Assembly: GCF_000411255.1 (NCBI RefSeq)
Contig: NZ_KE150413.1
Location: 2,766,580-2,830,579, forward strand
Source: Paenibacillus sp. HGH0039
GTDB lineage: Bacteria > Bacillota > Bacilli > Paenibacillales > NBRC-103111
DNA length: 64,000 nucleotides
Direction of reading: 5' to 3'
Shown here: positions 53,901 through 60,820 of the stretch, piece after piece
How the letters are laid out: each line of letters starts with the position of its first letter
Numbering within the stretch: the first letter of the stretch is position 1
Made by a program: the position numbers and the translations under genes
Notes under the pieces: model-generated
Database searches by the model: none
Seen by the model: only the letters and a program-made list of their open reading frames with translations
Told to the model about the DNA's origin: nothing

Positions 53901-56900
53901 AATGTCCGAAATTGTAAAAGCTGCGGTGCGGCACAATGACGCCCTTCGGCTGCCCCGTAGAACCGGAGGTATAGATGACATACATCGGATCGGCGGCGTC
54001 CTGCGGCCATGCGGCGGCGGCATCGTCTCCGCCGGAGAACATCGTCTCATCCGCAATGTCCAGCACCTGCAAGGAGGCTGGCACGACGGCCCCGGCTCCG
54101 GAACGCGCGCCGTCCGCGAATACCAGCTCCGCCCCGCTGTCCTCCAGCATATAGCGGATGCGCTCCCCCGGATAATGCGGATCTATAGGCATATAAGCGC
54201 CTCCGGCTTTCATAACGGCGAGCATAGCGGTTAGCATAGGGATGGAGCGCTCCGCCATAATGCCGACGACGCTGCCGCGTCCCACACCTTTGGCGCGCAA
54301 GGTTCGCGCCAGCGCATCGGTGCGGCGATCCAGCTCCCGATAGGTCATGGATTCACCGCCGCAAGATACAGCCGGGAGGCCCGGAACGGCCTTCGCCTGT
54401 TCCTTGAAGCAATGATGCAGACAGCGCGGCGGCGGAAAGTCCGCTTCGCGTCTCCCCAGCGCCAGCATGTGCAGGCGCTCCTCCTCCGTCAGCATCTCCG
54501 CTTCGCCGAGCGTGGCGTCGGGACGGAGCGTCACGCTGCGCAGCAGCTGCACATAATGCCGCATGAACCGCTCGGCTGTCGAGCGGCGAAACAAATCGGC
54601 ATTATATTCCACGACAAGCCGCAATTCCGCCCCATTCTCCACAGCCTGAATCATCAAATCGTATTTGGCCGTGCCATGCTCAAAGCGCTGGTGGCGATAC
54701 GACAATCCCGCAGACGAAACGTTTGGAATACCCAGGTTTTGCATGATGAACATCGTGTCAAACAACGGACTCCGGCTGGCGTCCCTTCTGTCCATCCATT
54801 GCGCGATTTCCTCGAATGGATAATCGGCGTGAGCGTAAGCCCCGGTCGCCATCTCTTTCACTTCGGACAAAAAGGCTCTGAACGGCTTGTCCGCGCGCGG
54901 ATAAGCGCGCAGCGCCAGCGTGCCGGTGAACATGCCCGCGATCGCTTCCAGCTCGCGCCTGTCCCTTCCCGCAATCGGCGTGCCGACGGCAATGTCCTCG
55001 GCCCCTGTATAGTGGGCGAGGAAAGTGTAATACGCCGATAGCAGCACCATAAACGGAGTCGCGCCCGATTCGGCCGCGAGGCTGCGCACAGCCGCCGTCA
55101 AACCCGCCTCGACGTACACGTCGAACGTTTCGCCGTGATTTCCTTTGACGGGCGGACGCGGGGCATCGGTCGGAAGCGAAAGCAGCGGCCAGTCCCCCCG
55201 GCATTGCTCGCGCCAATACCGTTCGGCATTCCCGGAGAGCGGCCTGCTCTCCTGCCATACCGCATAATCTTTGTATTGCAGCGGCAGCGGCGGCAACGAA
55301 CCGCCCAGATATAAAGTCATCAGGTCGGACAAAAGAATGCCCGCCGACATGCCGTCGGATGCTATATGATGCATATCAAGAAACAGCACGTGTCTCTTCG
55401 GCCCCAGCGTCAGCAAGGCTGCGCGGAGCAGCGGAGCCGTATCGAGCCTGAACGGCCGGAACAAGCTTTGCAGCACACCGTCCGCCTCCGCTTCATCGGC
55501 CTCCATGCGAATCAGGCGGAAAGGAATGGCGGCGTGAATGCGCTGCCTGATCTCTCCGTCGATGACGTGGAAGGTGGTGCGAAGCGTCTCGTGACGCTCC
55601 ACGATGGCTTGCAGGACGGCCTCCAGCCGGTCTGCATCAATAGCTCCTTCCAAGTGCAACAATTCGGGCAGATTGTAGCTGCGATCATCCGGCATCGCCT
55701 GCTGCTGCAAATACATGCGTTTCTGCGGCGATGAAACCGGATAATGCTCTTGCGGGGCCGCCTTTGGAATCGGCTCCAGCGTATCGCCGGACAAAGAGTC
55801 GGACGCTTGGCCGGTCAACGGCCCGACATGCCCGCCTGACCCTCCTGCTTCGTCACGGCCGCCGGACGCCGCTTGCCCGTCATAACCGCCGTTCGCCTCG
55901 TGCCCGCCGTTCCCGACGTCCGCTCCTTGTCCATCGTGCCCAGCGTTCGTTCTTTGCGCTGTCGCCGCGCCGCTCTCCCTGAGCCGCCGCTCGATGAGCG
56001 CCGTGAACGAAGGCAAATCCGCATGCCCCAGCAAATCCGCCGCCTGAATGCGGACGCCCGCAAGCTCGCTGAGCCGGTTTACAATTTTGAGCGCAATAAT
56101 GGAATCTCCACCCAGCTCGTAAAAACCGGCATCCGAAGGCAATTCGTCATAACCGAGCAGGTCTCCCCAGACATCTGCGACATGCTGCTCCCATTCCAGG
56201 CCGGAGCGCTCCCCGGTTAACGCAACGCCGCGGCGGCGCTGACTCGTCATCCCGCCGCTCCGCTCCAGCGCGGCTTGCCATCTGGCAAACGTTTCGTTCA
56301 TTTCTTGCCCAAGCTCTTCGGGAATATCTCCACCGACCGAATATCCGTTCCAGGCCGCAAATGGTGTATGAAGCGCCGCTCCGGCGCGCGCCTCCTCCAC
56401 CCAGCAACGGTGAGAATCGAACGGATACGTCGGAAGCGGCAGCCGCTTTCGGCGTTGTCCTAGGTAGATCGCCTTCCAGTCGATCTCGTATCCGCCCACG
56501 TAACGTTGGCCCAGCTCCATCGCGTCCATTTCCCGTTCGTTTGGAACGGGCTGCTGCCGCATATTCCCGGCCGCAGCCGAATCGGCCGCCCCGAAACGGA
56601 CGTTCGGCAGAGCAAGGCCGGTAAGATCTCTTTCGGCTGCGGCATGCAAGGTCTGGATAAGCTCTTCCCAGCCGCTTACCGCAATCGCCAGGCGATACCG
56701 ATGGGCTCCCCGACCGACGGCCAAGGTGTAGCAAAGGTCGGCCAGGCTGCGGCTCTCATCGCCGCGATGCTGCAGAGCCCAGTCCCGCATCAGCAGCACG
56801 AGCCGCTCCAGCGCCGTCATGCTGTGCGCGGACAAGCAGAACAGCTCCGCTCTGTCCAACCGACCCGATGGCAATCCGTCGGGAGCCTCCTCCAGCACAA

Positions 56901-58251
56901 CATGGCAATTGGTCCCGCTCATGCCGAACGCGCTTACTCCGCATCTTCTTGCTTCGCCGTCCGTCTCCCATGGCGTCAATTCGTCATTGACATAAACGGG
57001 CGAATCCACGAACGAAATGTTGCGGTTCGGCGAGCGGTAATGAAGCGTTGGCGGAAGCTGCTTGTGGACAAGCGACAGGATCCCCTTGAGCAGCCCAGCA
57101 ATGCCGGCGGCATGGTCGAGATGGCCGATATTTGTTTTCAGCGAGCCGATGGCGCAAAATTGCCGTTTATCGGTATATCTCCGGAAGGCGCGCGTCAGCC
57201 CGTCGATTTCGATCGGGTCCCCCAGCGAGGTTCCCGTGCCGTGCGCCTCCATATACGTCACCGTTTCGGGATCGATGTCCGCATCCTGCCAGGCGCGCGC
57301 AATGACGTCCTCCTGCGCGAGGGCGTTCGGGGCGGTAATGCCGACCGAGCTGCCGTCCTGATTCATCGCGCTGCCTTTGATGACGGCATAAATAGGGTCG
57401 CCGTCCTCCTGCGCGCGGGACAGCGGCTTCAGCAGCAGCGCAATCACGCCGTCGCCGATGCCCGTGCCGTCCGCGGAGTCGTCGAACGTTCTGGCCCGGT
57501 TGTCGCTTGACTCGATGCCAAGCCGTATGCCGGTATCCAGCGGCAGTACGTTAATTTTGACGCTGCCGGCAATCGCCGCCTCGCATTCGCCGCTGCGGAT
57601 CGATTGGCATGCCAGATGGACTGCTACCAGCGAGGAGGAGCAGGCGGTGTCCACGCTGATCGCCGGTCCGCGCAAATTAAGCAAATACGAAATCCGGCTC
57701 GGTATCATGGAGCTCAGATTGCCGGGCGCCGCCATGGACAAGGCGTCCGGGTCCAGCGCTTCTATGATTCGCTTGTAATCATGGAGCGCGTCCCCGTTAT
57801 AGCCGATAAAGACGCCGGTGCGCGAACCATGCAGCGCATCTCCTCCGTACCCCGCATTCTCAAGCGCGCCCCAGGCCGTCTGCAGGAACAGGCGCTGCGC
57901 CGGACTCATCAGCGAGGCTTCCTTGGGCGAAAGCCGGAAAAAAGAATAGTCAAAACCTGAAATATCTTCGATATACGCCCCGTCAAAAAAGGAAACGGAG
58001 CCGTATTGCGCCTCCATGCGGCGCAAATACGGCTTCAATTCCTCCTTGCGGGAATCCGGAAACCCGCCTACCAGGTCCTTGCCGCTCCGCAGAAGCTCCC
58101 AGAAGGCTTCGTGCGATTCCGCGCGCGGCAGCTTGGCGGATATCCCGACAATCGCAATATCCTTGAGGGAAACATTGGAGACGGAGCCTCCGCTCCGCCC
58201 CTTCCGCCCGGATGTGTCTTTTTTGGTATCCAGCAAATCCAATTGAAACAT
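47995..58251 (-). CDS. Hybrid PKS-NRPS megasynthase KS-ACP-C-A-T-C-A-T-C
   Basis: 3418 residues. KS at ~30-455 with intact Cys204 (DTACSSS), His337 (EAHGTGT) and His377 (NIGHLDH). A post-KS linker follows with no AT, KR or DH, then ACP (Ser717, GGDS). A Gly/His/Asn-rich linker spans 761-830. C1 has HHIASDG at 960; A1 ~1285-1770; T1 Ser1823. C2 has HHIITDG at 2019; A2 ~2380-2870; T2 Ser2919. C3 at ~2970-3400 has HHIITDG, and there is no thioesterase. Code residues read by eye: A1 D-V-A-Y-L-G-G-V-C-K (no confident match); A2 D-I-V-Q-M-G-L-V-W-K, Gly-like. There is no epimerase or methyltransferase. Missing AT activity is presumably supplied by the product at 44931. AGGAGGGAAGGGCGCC precedes the ATG. 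Confidence 0.92.
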   Translation of the reverse strand: MFQLDLLDTKKDTSGRKGRSGGSVSNVSLKDIAIVGISAKLPRAESHEAFWELLRSGKDLVGGFPDSRKEELKPYLRRMEAQYGSVSFFDGAYIEDISGFDYSFFRLSPKEASLMSPAQRLFLQTAWGALENAGYGGDALHGSRTGVFIGYNGDALHDYKRIIEALDPDALSMAAPGNLSSMIPSRISYLLNLRGPAISVDTACSSSLVAVHLACQSIRSGECEAAIAGSVKINVLPLDTGIRLGIESSDNRARTFDDSADGTGIGDGVIALLLKPLSRAQEDGDPIYAVIKGSAMNQDGSSVGITAPNALAQEDVIARAWQDADIDPETVTYMEAHGTGTSLGDPIEIDGLTRAFRRYTDKRQFCAIGSLKTNIGHLDHAAGIAGLLKGILSLVHKQLPPTLHYRSPNRNISFVDSPVYVNDELTPWETDGEARRCGVSAFGMSGTNCHVVLEEAPDGLPSGRLDRAELFCLSAHSMTALERLVLLMRDWALQHRGDESRSLADLCYTLAVGRGAHRYRLAIAVSGWEELIQTLHAAAERDLTGLALPNVRFGAADSAAAGNMRQQPVPNEREMDAMELGQRYVGGYEIDWKAIYLGQRRKRLPLPTYPFDSHRCWVEEARAGAALHTPFAAWNGYSVGGDIPEELGQEMNETFARWQAALERSGGMTSQRRRGVALTGERSGLEWEQHVADVWGDLLGYDELPSDAGFYELGGDSIIALKIVNRLSELAGVRIQAADLLGHADLPSFTALIERRLRESGAATAQRTNAGHDGQGADVGNGGHEANGGYDGQAASGGRDEAGGSGGHVGPLTGQASDSLSGDTLEPIPKAAPQEHYPVSSPQKRMYLQQQAMPDDRSYNLPELLHLEGAIDADRLEAVLQAIVERHETLRTTFHVIDGEIRQRIHAAIPFRLIRMEADEAEADGVLQSLFRPFRLDTAPLLRAALLTLGPKRHVLFLDMHHIASDGMSAGILLSDLMTLYLGGSLPPLPLQYKDYAVWQESRPLSGNAERYWREQCRGDWPLLSLPTDAPRPPVKGNHGETFDVYVEAGLTAAVRSLAAESGATPFMVLLSAYYTFLAHYTGAEDIAVGTPIAGRDRRELEAIAGMFTGTLALRAYPRADKPFRAFLSEVKEMATGAYAHADYPFEEIAQWMDRRDASRSPLFDTMFIMQNLGIPNVSSAGLSYRHQRFEHGTAKYDLMIQAVENGAELRLVVEYNADLFRRSTAERFMRHYVQLLRSVTLRPDATLGEAEMLTEEERLHMLALGRREADFPPPRCLHHCFKEQAKAVPGLPAVSCGGESMTYRELDRRTDALARTLRAKGVGRGSVVGIMAERSIPMLTAMLAVMKAGGAYMPIDPHYPGERIRYMLEDSGAELVFADGARSGAGAVVPASLQVLDIADETMFSGGDDAAAAWPQDAADPMYVIYTSGSTGQPKGVIVPHRSFYNFGHSLRTFFDGQYDERDRCLSLTNISFDVSVAELFMPLMFGACTVLYPEPKLLDPRRIAEVITEERITFAYLPPSLLKEVARLLEQSSSAITLDKMLVGVEPIKDETLELYTKLNPEIRIINGYGPTEATVCSNMYAYKPGAYRGGYVPIGGPMHNVEIYIFGYGGQLAPINAAGELYIAGSGLADGYVNKPDMTAERFLPHPYREGRFMYRTGDIAKWLPDGNAMYVDRADQQVKIRGVRIEMNEVRSQLISLPEVEDAVVVIREQASGDKELCAYVVASDKLPSREWRRKLKDKLPEAMIPAYIAAIDGIPLTPNGKVDRRALPEPELGLRERGKPELPRDGMEERVAAIWEEVLGDTAGPIGIHDDFFELGGHSLKAAVLAGKLQQATGALVPLSLIFELTSVAEIAAWLKERDGTAAAAEPIPKAERREWYPMSRAQRRQYMMQMLAGDATMYHVPFALRLQGRLDVARLEDAFTALIRRHESLRTTFHMTKDEFRQMVHPPYAFKLEALDYAALTGDEALRGAPPDGAEVTRLMEVFQRPFHLDKLPLLRAGLLRLNEEDHLLLLDVHHIITDGVSSGLLVNELSQLYAGQALPELHVQYSDYAVWQEAGFANAAYAEHERYWMEVFEGKLAVLELPTDRPRPSLPSYKGLRHSFRLDARTTAEARKLAREAKTTLYTVLLGAFAAMLAKYSGQAEVIVGTPTAGRDHADTHGMIGMFVNTLALRTRPARDKTVRAYMAELHNHVVGALSRQTYPFEELVEGLKADSDRSRNPLFDAMFVLQNMDRAVMEADGLVFSEIPFEAGTSKFDLTLEAVEREAEIELQLEYATDLFHEETARRMAESYIVLVREMCRSQGRTVGELELMSESEREQLLALLAGGGMPVQAASREGSNGRMEIRAEKGLTDRQEDAAASTQATAEWTGFVQKVERQAARTPDAAAIQFGAETVTYAELNERANRLAHSLRAKGVGPERIVALMASRSPLLLVGILGVLKAGGAYVAIDPAYPKERIDWMLEDCGEALLLTEKAYAGAVTRAVAEWYLDDPELYAADRGNPEFVHKPDQLAYVLYTSGSTGRPKGVMIEHRGLAHFISGFRNRIPFEKGQSILAMASVSFDIFVVENLLPLTLGMRIVLAGEEELSDAALLQGLIDAHGVDVLQITPSRFKWWMNQRGETDGLQKLRILMIGAEPLTADVLGRLRAATGARLFNLYGPTETTVWTSIREVTEGEHISIGTPIEGSVMMVLDEGLKLQPTGVTGEICIGGPGVGRGYLSHPEWDVAFVPNPYAPGERMYRTGDLGRRLENGEFAYAGRRDFQVKIRGHRIEIGEIEQLLLRHEQVKETVVTAFQEEDGEYALCAYVVVQNAADAEPDGAAPSGRLTGQLREYLGDKLPSYMVPAFMVVLEAIPLTPTGKIDRRALPKPGPADAGKRELVPLSTDTERKLAEIWKELLGMDAISAKDSFFDLGGHSLKAAGMVSRIAERFGIQMPLRDIFMNPTLEGLAAHLDTSGTVAAARIPKQPEREHYPMSRPQRRQFMMGLISDEATMYHVPFAVHMQGKLDVERLEEAFLAIMRRHESLRTTFHHEEDEFRQRVHAEPVFTLERNARLRMAAGKLLAEGGDEGLFGGISALMERFIRPFDLGSLPLFRAGLIPLGEERHLLLLDFHHIITDGVSVSVLLQELTTLYGGGELPTLDIQYRDYTVWQEEQIGSEAYMGHERYWLEAFEGELPTLDLKTALSRPELQNFEGSLINFRLDEELTLKIKAFARERGTTLYTVLLGAYSMLLSKWSDEEDIIIGTPVAGRNHAQLEGLIGMFVNTVAIRSFPESYRTVGDYLSELHEDVLRALEHQNYPFEDLVQKLGIEQDRSRNPLFDTMFILQNIDRVAYRSGGIEFDPKEFDPGVSKFDLTLEAAERDGRIGFTLEYATSLFREENAWALADDYTAILHALVEDGAKKKISAVLAASKLA

Positions 58252-58265
58252 GGCGCCCTTCCCTC

Positions 58266-59069
58266 CTAGTTAGTAATGGAATCGCTGACGGCCTGTCCTT
58301 TTTCCGCCCTTCCGCCGCTCCCGCGCAGCAGCAGCAACACATGCGCCGCGATGCCGAGTCCGCTGACCAGGGCTAATAATCCAAGTGTACCGGACTGCCA
58401 ATCGCCCGCCCATTGCAGCACGATATACAAGGTGCCTGTGCTGCACACATGGGCCGCAAGCGACCCCCAAAGCGAACGCGAGCCGGCGCGGACGGCGCCG
58501 TATACGATCGCGCCCAGCGCCGCAAATGCGCCAATCGTCACATTCATAAATACCGCGCCGAACAATACGGCCTGGAGCAGAACCGTCCACGGAACCGAAA
58601 GACGTTGACGCAGCGTATGGAACAGCATTCCTCTGAACAGCCATTCCTCCAGCAAAGACCCCAGCAGCAAGCTGCCGAGCACAAAAATGATCAGGCTGCC
58701 GCCGGCGACAAAAGCGACCAGATCCGAAATAGCCGGAAAGGTCGCTTTTATCCACGGAAGACGGGTAAAAGCGGCGATAAACAAGCCGAGCCAGACACCC
58801 GTCCCTGCGGACAGCAGCAACGAACCGCCGCGCGCAGGAACAAACCCCAAATCGCTCAGCGAAATTTTTTGCCAACGCAGCAGCGGAAGATAGACGGCAA
58901 GCACGATGATATTGGATACAATCAGCACAATGCCGGAATTGTCGGCGATCCAGTCTTTCAGCCCGGGATCGCTGATCCAGTTGTAGAGCGCTTGATTGAC
59001 AAGCATCACGATCGCCGCATAAATGACCAAATATAAGACGGTATTTCCCGCTACTCGCAATCCCTTCAC
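58266..59069 (-). CDS. CPBP-fold membrane protein 1 of the NRPS operon (degenerate motifs)
   Basis: The 267-residue protein has about eight helices. Motif 1 is intact (LLEEWLFRGMLF, EExxxR). Motif 2 reads LFGAVFMN, with no His where FxxxH is expected, and motif 3 keeps His in AAHVCSTG. The start is the GTG in GTGA overlapping the preceding gene's stop, so translation is coupled. It is one of three consecutive CPBP genes inside the operon. It could be a protease with altered chemistry, an immunity protein or a membrane partner of the assembly line. Confidence 0.78.
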   Translation of the reverse strand: MKGLRVAGNTVLYLVIYAAIVMLVNQALYNWISDPGLKDWIADNSGIVLIVSNIIVLAVYLPLLRWQKISLSDLGFVPARGGSLLLSAGTGVWLGLFIAAFTRLPWIKATFPAISDLVAFVAGGSLIIFVLGSLLLGSLLEEWLFRGMLFHTLRQRLSVPWTVLLQAVLFGAVFMNVTIGAFAALGAIVYGAVRAGSRSLWGSLAAHVCSTGTLYIVLQWAGDWQSGTLGLLALVSGLGIAAHVLLLLRGSGGRAEKGQAVSDSITN

Positions 59070-59875
59070 GCCGACTTCACCGCCTTGGAAGACAGCGGCG
59101 CGGAGACCGAAGAACGGTGCTTGACCGCAAGGAATATGCCAACCGCAATTATGGCGGCCGCCACAGCCATCACGATGGACATGACGGTGACGTCCGTCGT
59201 CTCCGGCCCGTAATGCCAAAGCAGGTATTGGCTGCCCTGACAGGCGACTTGCGCGGCAATCGGCGCCCAGATGGATTTAAACCAGACATACAAGAGTGCA
59301 AAAATAACCGCGCCGAGAAAGCCGTACAGCGACAGCGGAATGTCTCCCAAAAAGAACAACGCCCCGTACAACACGCCCTGAATCACAATTGCGACCCAAA
59401 CGGGGAGCACTCGTCTGAACTCATTCATCAGAATGCCTCTGAACAACGTCTCTTTGTAAATATTTCCGAGAAGCAGAAAAACCAGAAATACATACCATTC
59501 CGCTCGGTTCAGATAATCAAACAATTCATGAAACCGGTATTTGTCCGATGCTATGGCGGGAAGCCGGGAGAAAGCGACCGTAAACAGGCCGGCTCCAAGT
59601 CCGATCCATAAAGCGATTGCCACCGATTTTCCGCCCATCACGCGGAATTGGGCCGCTTTAAACAGATTTTCTTTGAATATAAACCTCCAGGCCAGCAGCA
59701 TGAGCGGCAAACCCACCATATCGTTCAAAATAATGACGGTTACCGTGTTCTGTTCAAACCACGTGCTTTTCGGGTATACATAATCGAAAAATAATGTCGT
59801 TGCGGTAAAAAACCATGCAAAATACAGGCCGATAACAACGGCCACGCGAGCCAGCATCATTCCCCACGCCTTCAT
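59066..59875 (-). CDS. CPBP-fold membrane protein 2 of the NRPS operon (degenerate motifs)
   Basis: The 269-residue protein has about eight helices. The motif 1 region reads GNIYKETLFRGILM, so the first Glu of EExxxR is Lys. The motif 2 region YGALFFLGD has no His and motif 3 (APIAAQVACQG) has Gln for His. The fold is recognisable but protease activity by the usual mechanism is unlikely. AAGGGGGTCTGACCGC precedes the ATG, four bases after the previous stop. Confidence 0.78.
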   Translation of the reverse strand: MKAWGMMLARVAVVIGLYFAWFFTATTLFFDYVYPKSTWFEQNTVTVIILNDMVGLPLMLLAWRFIFKENLFKAAQFRVMGGKSVAIALWIGLGAGLFTVAFSRLPAIASDKYRFHELFDYLNRAEWYVFLVFLLLGNIYKETLFRGILMNEFRRVLPVWVAIVIQGVLYGALFFLGDIPLSLYGFLGAVIFALLYVWFKSIWAPIAAQVACQGSQYLLWHYGPETTDVTVMSIVMAVAAAIIAVGIFLAVKHRSSVSAPLSSKAVKSA

Positions 59876-59879
59876 GCGG

Positions 59880-60752
59880 TCAGACCCCCTTATGTGCTGC
59901 CGACGGCGCGTCAGCCGTCAGCGCTTGACCGGCGCGTGCGCCGATGCCGCCGTTGCCGGAGGTCCGCCAAACATAGACGGAACCTCCAATCAACGCAGCC
60001 AGACAGAGCGCTGTAATGATATACAGCGAAACATCGTCCAACTTGTCAAACCATTCGTAGAACCCGATATATTTAAATAGAAAGATTGTGCCCATGGCCG
60101 TATTCTGTACCAGAATAGGCGCCCACAGCGACCCGGTGCGTAAATACAGCGACCCGTAAATCAGGCCCGAACCGATGCTGATAACCGAAAGCGCCGCGCT
60201 CGGCTGAAAGTAGGCGTAAGCCGCGGCTTGCAGCAACAAGGCCGCATATACCGGCATAACCCTGCGCAGCTCGCTGAAAATGAGGCCCCTGAACAATATT
60301 TCTTCAAAGGCCGGGCCGATCAAACCGGCGCCCAGTATGACGTACCAGATCGAATCCCCCCTGATCAGATCGTCGACCAGCGCGGGAATGGACGGAAATT
60401 GCCGCGCAATATCGTCAATGACGATAAGGCCGATGCTGAACAAGCTTCCGGCAAGACCCAGGCCAATCATCAGCAAGACGCGCGAGGCGCTCAGCCGTTT
60501 GAAGCCCGACGCGCGGAACAGATTTTTTTCCGCATGGGGCCAGATCCATCCTTTGATACGAAAAATGAGCATGTACACAAGCGTAATCAGCGTGAACAGG
60601 ACGACCATAAACATGGCCGGGTTCCGATCCAGAAACTTGGCGAAGGACAGCGTCACTTCGTAATTGTAAGTTGAGCGAAGCAGATAGAGCAGCGCATAAA
60701 AGACCCCGAGATAAAGCGCGATATTCCCTATCATGGTCAACACTTTTTTCAC
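59880..60752 (-). CDS. CPBP-fold membrane protein 3 of the NRPS operon (degenerate motifs)
   Basis: The ~290-residue protein has about eight helices and is the first transcribed of the three. Motif 1 is intact (AFEEILFRGLIF), motif 2 reads AYAYFQPS with Gln for His, and motif 3 reads APILVQNTAMG with Gln for His. The GTG at 60750-60752 follows AAAGGAGCTTTCCT and is far better than in-frame starts further upstream, which lie inside the NRPS gene. The C-terminal tail after the last helix is Gly/Ala-rich. Confidence 0.78.
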   Translation of the reverse strand: MKKVLTMIGNIALYLGVFYALLYLLRSTYNYEVTLSFAKFLDRNPAMFMVVLFTLITLVYMLIFRIKGWIWPHAEKNLFRASGFKRLSASRVLLMIGLGLAGSLFSIGLIVIDDIARQFPSIPALVDDLIRGDSIWYVILGAGLIGPAFEEILFRGLIFSELRRVMPVYAALLLQAAAYAYFQPSAALSVISIGSGLIYGSLYLRTGSLWAPILVQNTAMGTIFLFKYIGFYEWFDKLDDVSLYIITALCLAALIGGSVYVWRTSGNGGIGARAGQALTADAPSAAHKGV

Positions 60753-60820
60753 AGGAAAGCTCCTTTCTTCCTTCGTCAGATGTATTCTCAGGGTCAGGCA
60801 CAACCAGGGCTTGCCCCATG

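Noticed and set aside
48262-57960. Long plus-strand open frames opposite the megasynthase (up to 656 codons)
   Set aside because: They are antisense shadows of GC-rich NRPS codons, rich in Arg/Gln/His, without domains or ribosome binding sites.
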